This document shows, in pieces, positions 8,196 to 13,014 of a stretch of DNA of 13,014 nt. The stretch spans positions 1-13,014 of the forward strand of contig CAZMAT010000028.1 in assembly GCA_964564435.1 (NCBI GenBank), read 5' to 3'. Made by a program: the position numbers and the translations under genes. Below the pieces are notes generated by a model that searched no databases, was not told where the DNA came from, and saw only the letters and a program-made list of their open reading frames with translations. Numbering within the stretch: the stretch's first letter is position 1; every line of letters starts with the position of its first letter. This DNA comes from Fermentibacter sp964564435 (GTDB lineage: Bacteria; Fermentibacterota; Fermentibacteria; Fermentibacterales; Fermentibacteraceae).

Positions 8196-9160
8196 CAGGT
8201 TCTCCCGCGGGGTTCCTTGTTTTCATCATCCCGCACAGGCTGGTCCGGGGAGTCGTCCCCCGCCTCCCCCGGCCTGCGGGGTCTTCCCTTGCTCCTCCTG
8301 CGGTGGAACTCCGCTATGTCGAGGGTCTCCGACCCTCCCTCCTCCCAGGCGAGCACTATCCTGTCGTGGAATATGTCACAGGCCTGGACCGCCGCGTTCC
8401 TCCCGTCGAGCACGTGCCTCGAGCCGATCTCCGGAAAGAGCCGGCCGGCCTTGCGATAGAAGTCGGTCTCGTACGCCAGGCAGCACATCAGCCTGCTGCA
8501 CGACCCGGACACCTTGCTGGGATTGGGAGCCAGGTTCTGCTCCCTCACCGACTTGAGGGTGACGGAGGTGAACTCCCTGAGGAATGATGCGCAGCACAGC
8601 CTGAGGCCGCATATCCCCACCCCGTCGCGATGCCGGGCCTCGTCGCGCACCCCGATCTGCCTCATCTCGATCCTGGCCCTGAACTCGGCGGCCAGGTCCC
8701 TGACCAGCGCCCGGAAGTCGGTGCGCTGCTCCGCCGTGAAGTAGACCCTGATCTTCCTCCGGTCGAGCTGGGACTCGCATCCCGTGAGCTTCATGTCCAG
8801 CCTGCGGTTCTTCACCCTCTCGCGGCAGAACGCCATCACCCTGGCCTCGAACTCCGTGTTCGCCGCGGCCCTCTCCAGATCGGATGCGTCGGCCACGCGG
8901 AGGAAGGATCCCATCGGTTCGCCGGGGGACGGCTCCCCGGTGCGGTACTTGGCAACCACCCGCCCGAGGTCCTCGCCCCTCTCGAGCGAGACCACGACCA
9001 GCGAACCCGCGTCGACCGGGAGCCCGGGATTCGAGAACAGCCCCAGCCTCCTGGCGCGGAATGCGACCTCCAGGAGCTCACCCTGGGCTACGGCGCCAGC
9101 GGGACACGCCTCCGGATCCCTCCCGGGCTCGCGGGCCCCCTCGAAGGCCTCAGTGATCAA
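8195..9160 (-). CDS. ricT: PSP1/RicT (YaaT) family regulator of RNA processing
   Basis: The product has 321 residues. The start is TTG 9158-9160, overlapping the holB stop as TTGA. AGGTGAG lies about five bases upstream and no suitable ATG is close, so TTG is the best choice. The central PSP1 domain carries the six Cys typical of the family: CGLRLCC at 184-190 (C184, C189, C190) and SGSCSRLMCCLAYE at 218-231 (C221, C226, C227), joined by KSVREQNLAPNPSKVSG. In Bacillus subtilis the homologous protein, with RicA and RicF, binds [4Fe-4S] clusters and directs RNase Y cleavage of mRNA. Whether the partners exist here is unknown. The Arg/Asp-rich tail after about residue 287 is unlike the core and probably disordered. 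The order holB-ricT-metG is a known conserved neighbourhood. Confidence 0.93.
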   Translation of the reverse strand: MITEAFEGAREPGRDPEACPAGAVAQGELLEVAFRARRLGLFSNPGLPVDAGSLVVVSLERGEDLGRVVAKYRTGEPSPGEPMGSFLRVADASDLERAAANTEFEARVMAFCRERVKNRRLDMKLTGCESQLDRRKIRVYFTAEQRTDFRALVRDLAAEFRARIEMRQIGVRDEARHRDGVGICGLRLCCASFLREFTSVTLKSVREQNLAPNPSKVSGSCSRLMCCLAYETDFYRKAGRLFPEIGSRHVLDGRNAAVQACDIFHDRIVLAWEEGGSETLDIAEFHRRRSKGRPRRPGEAGDDSPDQPVRDDENKEPRGRT

Positions 9161-10263
9161 TGCACCTCACCTCGCTTCGCATCGCTCGAGCTCAGCACGT
9201 GCCAGGCTCCCGTGAAGGCCGCGATGAGCGCCGCAGCCGGATTGACGTTGGCCCTGATCCGGGCTTCGCACACCTGGAATGCTTCGACCGCCCTCCCGAG
9301 GGAGTCGGCCGGCCAGCAGCATCCCCGGGGCAGGTCGTCCGGGGTGGAGAAGACCGCAGGGCTGCCCACGGCTAGCCTTCGCAGGTCGTGGAGGATGGCG
9401 GACATCCCGGCGCACAGGCTCGTGCTCCCGGGGACGCCCAGCGCCTTGGCCATGACCCGGACTGCCGGGATGATGCCCGAAGGCTCCGCAAGGGAGAGCA
9501 GCTCTAGCCCCCGCCCGACCACGGAAGGCAGCACCGGGCCCTCCTTCGCCAGGGTGAGCGCATCGCCCACGCTGCCGTCGGCCATGGCGGCCGCGCGGGA
9601 TGCTTCTGCGGGGGTCATCCCGGCTCGCTCCACGAGGATGCGTGCCACCGTCTCCGCTGGGACACGGCCGAATCTCACGAGATGGGCGCGCGAACGGACG
9701 GTGGGGATCACCCCCGAAACCCTCTCCGCAGTCAGGATCAGGAGGGTTTCCGGTGGCGGCTCCTCGAGGGACTTGAGCAGGGCGTTGGATGCTTCCTGCC
9801 TCATCCTGTCGACGTCCAGCAGGATCTCGACGCGCCCCTTCCCCTCGTAGGGCTTCAGAGCCATGCGGGCCTGTATCTCCCTGACGGCATCTATCACGAT
9901 CGCGGAGTTTCCCGGCACCGCGAGCCTCGTCGTGCCGTCGCCCGACCGCTTCGAGACTAGGTCGGCGACCTCCTCCGGTTTCGTGGCCCCCAGCACCGGG
10001 AACGTGATCCTCACATCCGGATGCTGGAGCTTCATGACCCTCCGGCAGTCGCCGCACTCGCCGCACCAGCCGGTCCGGGAATTCCTGCACATGAACGACG
10101 CGGCCAGTACAAGCGCGGTGGAGAAGCGGCCCGTGCCCCTGGGTCCGGCGAAGAGGTAGGCATGCGCCAGCCTGCCGGATGACAGGGCCGCCTGGAGGAC
10201 CTCCTCGACGTCGTCATGCCCCAGGATGGGGTCGTGGCTCCTCCGGCCCAGTATCCCCGTCAC
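9157..10263 (-). CDS. holB: DNA polymerase III delta prime subunit
   Basis: This is a clamp-loader subunit that works with delta and tau/gamma to load the sliding clamp in replication. I place the start at GTG 10261-10263, which overlaps the TGA of the upstream gene as GTGA, giving 368 residues. AAGGA lies about eight bases upstream. The open frame continues much further upstream, but that stretch is only the other frame of the EnvC-like gene. Visible features are ILGHDDV (13-19), LAHAYLFAGPRGTGRFS (32-48), a four-Cys zinc module (C59, C67, C70, C73), EASNALLKSLEEPP (157-170), and VRSRAHLVRF (189-198) in place of the SRC motif. The Walker A lysine is Arg46, in keeping with delta prime subunits that do not hydrolyse ATP. 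The last third has the helical collar domain, with little sequence conservation. Confidence 0.92.
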   Translation of the reverse strand: MTGILGRRSHDPILGHDDVEEVLQAALSSGRLAHAYLFAGPRGTGRFSTALVLAASFMCRNSRTGWCGECGDCRRVMKLQHPDVRITFPVLGATKPEEVADLVSKRSGDGTTRLAVPGNSAIVIDAVREIQARMALKPYEGKGRVEILLDVDRMRQEASNALLKSLEEPPPETLLILTAERVSGVIPTVRSRAHLVRFGRVPAETVARILVERAGMTPAEASRAAAMADGSVGDALTLAKEGPVLPSVVGRGLELLSLAEPSGIIPAVRVMAKALGVPGSTSLCAGMSAILHDLRRLAVGSPAVFSTPDDLPRGCCWPADSLGRAVEAFQVCEARIRANVNPAAALIAAFTGAWHVLSSSDAKRGEVH

Positions 10264-11381
10264 TGGAGGTATCCTTCGGGGTCGACGGGCTGGCCGCCGG
10301 CCCTGATCTCGAAGTAGTAGCCGGCCCTCCCGTCGGAAAGGGAGCCTGCCCGGCCGAGGCGCTGCCCTCCGTCCACGTTGTCGCCGCATTCCACGTCCAG
10401 GTCTCCCAGATCGGCATAGATGGTGTAGTAGCCGTCGAGATGGTCGACGATCACCATCCGGCCGAGGCTGGGGAACTCGCGGGCGTACAGCACCATCCCA
10501 CCGGACACGGCGTTCACGTCGCATGCCGGCGGGGTCGCCACGCTGATCCCGTTGCTCGTGGTCTCCGTGCCGTAGACGGGGTGGACCTCGAGGCCGAAGC
10601 GGCGGACCACCTCGCCGTCGGCGGGCCACGGGAGGGAGCCGGCCGAGTTCCCTATCACGCTCTCGGCCGACGGCTGGACGAGGCTCAGCGTCGCCGACAC
10701 CGTGGAGCTCGCGGCCCTGAGGTCGCTCACTAGGGAAGAGACCCTCTCCCTCTCCAGCTCGAGCGCCGCCGAGGAGTCCCTTGCGCGGGCCAGCTCGCTG
10801 CCGAGCTGGAGCCTCAGCATGGCCTGCCTGCCCTCTTCGGAGACGATCCTCTCCTGGATCTCGTCCATCTGCCTCCTGAGCGATGCGATCTCGGTCTGGG
10901 CCAGACGGAGAGAGTCCCTGTACCTCGAGAGGGAATCCGTCTCCATGCCGATACGGATCTGCTCCTCGGCCGCCCTGCGTGCCAGGAACTCGAGGTAGGC
11001 CTCGCGCCTGAGCACCCGGGAAAGCCCTCCGCGGCAGAACAGGGCCTCGGAACCGAGCAGGCTCCTGTGCGAGTAGACATAGACGAGGTACTCGGAGAGG
11101 CTGCTCGAGAGAGCGGTCTGGAGCGACTCCCCCGCGGCGCATCGGGAGTCGATCACCTCGAGGTCGCCCAGCAGCAGGGCCTCCTGCTGTTCCAGCCCGG
11201 CATAGAATGCCCTGGCGGCCAGGAGGTTCTCGTGGATGGCCACGAGGATGTCGGAGACGGCGGCATGCTGGGCTTCCAGTTCCGCTGCGCGTATCCTGGT
11301 CTCCTCGAGCCGGGCGCCCAGGCTGTCCAGCCCGGGGTTGCCCGATGCCAGCAGGATGGCCGTCAGAATCGCGTGGGGCAC
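10260..11381 (-). CDS. EnvC-like murein hydrolase activator (coiled coil plus degenerate LytM/M23 domain)
   Basis: The product has 373 residues with a GTG start at 11379-11381; GGGGGAG stands very close upstream, so the start is less certain than the gene. A short hydrophobic N-terminus (MPHAILTAILLASG) suggests export, but it is a weak signal peptide. Residues about 20-225 are a long charged coiled coil, and about 250-373 form a LytM fold (PWPADGEVVRRFG, MVLYAREFPSLGRMVIVDH, YYTIYADLGDLDVECGDNV, YYFEIRAGGQPVDPEGYL). The zinc ligands of active M23 peptidases are missing: NGIS in place of NGxD, YAD in place of YGH, and YYFEIR in place of HFEIR. This is the state seen in EnvC, which does not cut peptidoglycan but activates amidases at the division site. 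No amidase gene is in the window. The gene sits 40 bases after metK and overlaps holB by four bases. Confidence 0.88.
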   Translation of the reverse strand: MPHAILTAILLASGNPGLDSLGARLEETRIRAAELEAQHAAVSDILVAIHENLLAARAFYAGLEQQEALLLGDLEVIDSRCAAGESLQTALSSSLSEYLVYVYSHRSLLGSEALFCRGGLSRVLRREAYLEFLARRAAEEQIRIGMETDSLSRYRDSLRLAQTEIASLRRQMDEIQERIVSEEGRQAMLRLQLGSELARARDSSAALELERERVSSLVSDLRAASSTVSATLSLVQPSAESVIGNSAGSLPWPADGEVVRRFGLEVHPVYGTETTSNGISVATPPACDVNAVSGGMVLYAREFPSLGRMVIVDHLDGYYTIYADLGDLDVECGDNVDGGQRLGRAGSLSDGRAGYYFEIRAGGQPVDPEGYLQ

Positions 11382-11421
11382 CGCTCCCCCAATCCCCGGG
11401 CGAGGCAGTCCTCCGCCGGGT

Positions 11422-12588
11422 CTACAGCTTCAGTTCCCTGCGTATCTCGTCGGCCTTGTCGGTCCTCTCCCAGGAGAAGGATCCGTCATCTCCGGGGATC
11501 CTGCCGAAGTGCCCGTAGGAGGCAGTCTTCCTGAAGATGGGCCGCCTGAGCCCGAGATGATCGATGATGTCATAGGGCTCGAGGGGGAATATACCCCTGA
11601 CGAGTTCAACGACCTTCGCCTGGTCGCAGAACTTCTCGGTGCCGAAGGTGTCGAGGCGGACGGACACGGGCTCCGGCCTGCCGATGGCGTAGGCGAGCTG
11701 GATCTCGCAGCGGTCGGCAACGCCGGCCGCCACCAGGTTCTTGGCGATGTACCTGGCCATGTAGGCGGCGGACCTGTCGACCTTGGTCGAGTCCTTGCCC
11801 GAGAAGCAGCCGCCTCCATGCCTGCCGGCACCGCCGTAGGAGTCGACGATGATCTTCCGCCCGGTCAGCCCCGTGTCGCCGTTGGGGCCCCCTATGGCGA
11901 ACCGGCCCGAAGGGTTGTAGAGGAAGTTCGAGCTGTTCCAGGGCACCGAGGGCTTCATGCAGTCGAGGACCGGCTTCACCACGCGGGCGAGCACGTCGCT
12001 CCTCATCGAGGCGTTGTCCGCCTCGGGGGCATGGTGCACCGACATGAGGATCTCGGTGATCTCGACCGGCCTGTGCTCGTCGTAGAGCACCGTTATCTGG
12101 CTCTTGGCGTCGGGGCGGGCCCACGGGAGAGTGCCGTCCCTCCTGACGACCGAGAGCTGCTCGAGCAGGCGGTGTGCGAGCTGGAGCGGGAAGGGCATCA
12201 GGGCTTCGGTCTCGTCGCATGCGAAGCCGAACATCAGGCCCTGGTCGCCGGCCCCGCGGTTCGAGACGACTCCGTGGTCGATGTCGGGAGACTGGGAGTG
12301 GATGTGGATCTCGTAGGTGTTCCTGTCGTACTTGAACCCGATGTCGGGGATGCAGTAGCCTATGTCCCTGATGACTCCCTGGGCGACGGCCTCGTAGTCG
12401 ACCTCGACCGTGCTCTTGACCTCACCGGCCAGCAGGCAGAAGTCGGTGGTGACCAGTGTCTCGCAGGCGACGTGGGCGTTGGGGTCCTCGGCGAGATGGG
12501 CGTCCAGAACCGCATCGGAGATCTGGTCGCAGATCTTGTCCGGGTGACCGTCAGCCACGGATTCGCTGGTGAACAGCTTTCGCATCAT
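11422..12588 (-). CDS. metK: S-adenosylmethionine synthetase
   Basis: The enzyme makes S-adenosylmethionine from methionine and ATP in the cytosol, releasing phosphate and diphosphate. The 388 residues are full length. The motifs are GHPDKICDQISDAVLD (14-29), GAGDQGLMFGFA (112-123), and the phosphate-binding loop GGGCFSGKD (258-266), where Cys261 replaces the usual Ala. Two ATG codons stand side by side (12586-12588 and 12583-12585). GGAG at 12595-12598 is six bases from the first, which I prefer. This is the first gene of the minus-strand operon. Its leader holds an extended -10 promoter, a SAM-II-like aptamer and an intrinsic terminator, so its expression is predicted to fall when SAM, its own product, is plentiful. 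Confidence 0.98.
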   Translation of the reverse strand: MMRKLFTSESVADGHPDKICDQISDAVLDAHLAEDPNAHVACETLVTTDFCLLAGEVKSTVEVDYEAVAQGVIRDIGYCIPDIGFKYDRNTYEIHIHSQSPDIDHGVVSNRGAGDQGLMFGFACDETEALMPFPLQLAHRLLEQLSVVRRDGTLPWARPDAKSQITVLYDEHRPVEITEILMSVHHAPEADNASMRSDVLARVVKPVLDCMKPSVPWNSSNFLYNPSGRFAIGGPNGDTGLTGRKIIVDSYGGAGRHGGGCFSGKDSTKVDRSAAYMARYIAKNLVAAGVADRCEIQLAYAIGRPEPVSVRLDTFGTEKFCDQAKVVELVRGIFPLEPYDIIDHLGLRRPIFRKTASYGHFGRIPGDDGSFSWERTDKADEIRRELKL

Positions 12589-12603
12589 GCACCTCTCCGT
12601 CGG

Positions 12604-12632
12604 AAAACAAAAAACCGCCCGTGAGGGGCGGT
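12604..12632 (-). terminator. Intrinsic terminator in the metK leader (riboswitch expression platform)
   Basis: On the minus strand ACCGCCC (12632-12626) pairs with GGGCGGT (12620-12614) around the loop CTCAC. It is followed by a T-run, TTTTTT at 12614-12609 and, after one G, TTTT at 12607-12604. It ends just before the metK ribosome binding site and lies downstream of the aptamer. Its place inside a 5' leader, not after a gene, argues for attenuation. Confidence 0.85.
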
Positions 12633-12648
12633 CACAGGCTGGGTCTAC

Positions 12649-12702
12649 GGCCTTTTAGCACTTTTTTTAACGTGGTTGCAATACGCCCCAAATCATTCCA
12701 CG
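12649..12702 (-). promoter_or_regulatory. SAM-II riboswitch aptamer upstream of metK
   Basis: Read on the minus strand, the element follows the SAM-II order as I recall it from the crystallised aptamer. Stem P1 is CGTGG (12702-12698) with CCACG (12675-12671). The P1 loop contains the conserved GATTT and CGTATTGCA. A short A-rich linker follows, and then the conserved 3' strand GTGCTAAAAGG, the part that returns into the loop to form the pseudoknot. Loop bases GGC (12687-12685) can pair with GCC (12651-12649) as the outer pseudoknot helix. Its place directly in front of the SAM synthetase gene fits the ligand. SAM-V has the same binding core and is the main alternative class. SAM-II is known chiefly from alphaproteobacteria, where it precedes methionine biosynthesis genes. 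Confidence 0.87.
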
Positions 12703-12715
12703 ATGTAGCTGGACT

Positions 12716-12744
12716 ATTATAGCAACGCTTCGCGGCAGGGACCA
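12716..12744 (-). promoter_or_regulatory. Extended -10 promoter for the metK operon
   Basis: On the minus strand a perfect TATAAT (12721-12716) is preceded by TGC (12724-12722), making an extended -10. The hexamer 17 bp upstream (TGGTCC, 12744-12739) is a poor -35 with three matches to TTGACA, which an extended -10 tolerates. Transcription would start near 12709-12710, only seven or eight bases before the first base of aptamer stem P1 at 12702. This spacing supports both calls. Confidence 0.8.
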
Positions 12745-12749
12745 GTTCC

Positions 12750-12790
12750 CTCATTTCATGGATTTCGCGGAGCGAAATCCATGAAATGAG
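12750..12790. repeat. Perfect 19-bp inverted repeat with 3-base loop
   Basis: CTCATTTCATGGATTTCGC at 12750-12768 is the exact reverse complement of 12772-12790, with GGA between. Neither strand has a T-run after it, so it is not a standard terminator. It ends five bases upstream of the metK operon -35 region. It could be a cruciform, a protein-binding site, a terminator for a gene beyond the right edge, or a REP-like or mobile miniature repeat; the sequence does not decide. Confidence 0.85.
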
Positions 12791-12802
12791 AAGGAAGCGA
12801 CA

Positions 12803-12826
12803 GCATGGTTTCCAAAGGAAACCTGC
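12803..12826. repeat. Short inverted repeat, 10-bp stem with one bulge, 3-base loop
   Basis: GCA, a bulged T and GGTTTCC (12803-12813) pair with GGAAACC and TGC (12817-12826) around the loop AAA. It lies 13 bases from the 19-bp inverted repeat, in the same non-coding stretch. Its function is unknown. Confidence 0.6.
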
Positions 12827-12973
12827 GAGAGCGATCAAGCCCGACACCAAATGGCAGCGAGAGGGCCCGGAGAGTACTTCCTCTTACGACGTCCGGAGGG
12901 CGGTCATGCTCCTGCCGGCTCCGCTGGGTAGCCTGCAGTGAAACGTACGACCTGGCTCGAGTCATGGTCTCTC

Positions 12974-12996
12974 GCATGTTTGCTTCGCAAACAAGC
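12974..12996. repeat. Short inverted repeat, 7-bp core stem with 3-base loop
   Basis: TGTTTGC (12977-12983) pairs with GCAAACA (12987-12993) around TTC. Beyond an A-A mismatch the flanking GC pairs (12974-12975 with 12995-12996) extend the stem. It lies near the right edge and resembles the other two hairpins in size of loop. Its function is unknown. Confidence 0.55.
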
Positions 12997-13014
12997 TGGC
13001 GACGCCTTCATTTC

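Larger units (their letters stand above)
12791..13014. other. Region without a convincing gene
   Basis: Apart from the two hairpins listed, I find no supported feature. Short open frames exist on both strands (73 residues or fewer), but none has a recognisable family, a good ribosome binding site and typical codon use together. I do not recognise a tRNA, rRNA or other known structured RNA. Either a gene just beyond the right edge or an unrecognised structured RNA could own this stretch. Confidence 0.5.

Noticed and set aside
3037..8459. Long open frames on the plus strand opposite the C25, M50, zinc peptidase and metG genes (up to about 800 codons)
   Set aside because: They have no recognisable domains, are rich in Arg, Gly, Pro, His and Glu in the manner of antisense frames in high-GC DNA, and lie fully opposite well-conserved families.
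10264..11142. Upstream extension of the holB frame, more than 290 codons
   Set aside because: It is the out-of-frame shadow of the EnvC-like gene: Arg/Gly/Pro-rich, without motifs. The delta prime homology begins at the GTG at 10263.
11382..11421. Stem GGCG-AGG with CCT-CGCC between metK and the EnvC-like gene, as a possible terminator
   Set aside because: The stem has a bulge and no T-run follows on the minus strand, so it should not stop transcription.
12788..12803. GAGAAGGAAGCGACAG resembling the GGAAGGAAGCAGCC core of bacterial SRP RNA
   Set aside because: The paired 5' half of the SRP hairpin (GGTCAGGTCC-like) is absent and the match is inexact.
12948..12966. GGCTCGAGTC resembling a tRNA T-loop
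   Set aside because: The flanking five-base stem does not pair and no D-arm, anticodon arm or acceptor stem can be built around it.
12756..12977. Minus-strand 73-codon open frame
   Set aside because: It runs through the 19-bp inverted repeat, is Arg/Ser-rich, has no family resemblance and no convincing ribosome binding site.
12904..13011. Minus-strand 35-codon open frame starting near the right edge
   Set aside because: Too short, no motif, and the upstream region with any ribosome binding site is outside the window.
12964..13014. Possible start of a plus-strand gene (ATG at 12964, open to the edge)
   Set aside because: Only 17 codons are visible, with no ribosome binding site, and they contain the TGTTTGC/GCAAACA hairpin.

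Overview
The window is high-GC bacterial DNA with densely packed genes, and all protein families recognised are bacterial. The C25 (gingipain-like) peptidase with a FlgD/Por-type C-terminal domain, the STSR version of the methionyl-tRNA synthetase signature loop, and the holB-ricT-metG order suggest a lineage in or near the Fibrobacteres-Chlorobi-Bacteroidetes group, for example one of its GC-rich candidate phyla. That placement is inference; there is no rRNA or other marker to fix it.

Left part (1-3286, plus strand): the 3' end of a TPR-containing protein; a short intergenic region with a candidate promoter; a secreted beta-propeller-like protein with strongly selected codon use, closed by a clear intrinsic terminator; and a lipoprotein related to SurA/PpiD-type peptidyl-prolyl isomerases. 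The lipoprotein gene runs head-on into the minus-strand operon, and the two stop codons share the bases CTAG.

Middle and right part (3283-12588, minus strand): eight genes read leftwards with gaps of 40 bases or less and several overlaps: metK, an EnvC-like murein hydrolase activator, holB (delta prime), ricT/PSP1, metG, a YugP-type zinc metallopeptidase, an M50 site-2 protease and a C25 peptidase. I see no internal terminator, so this looks like one operon joining methionine/SAM use (metK, metG), replication (holB), RNA processing (ricT), envelope remodelling (EnvC-like) and membrane or exported proteolysis.

Leader of the operon (12589-12744, minus strand): an extended -10 promoter, then at once an RNA that matches the SAM-II riboswitch core, then an intrinsic terminator, then the metK ribosome binding site. 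A six-base run in the aptamer loop is an exact complement of the terminator's 5' arm. This gives a self-consistent model of a SAM-sensing transcription attenuator in front of metK and possibly the whole operon. It is the most interesting feature of the window.

Right end (12745-13014): no convincing gene. It holds a perfect 19-bp inverted repeat and two further hairpins, all with 3-base loops, whose role I cannot assign.
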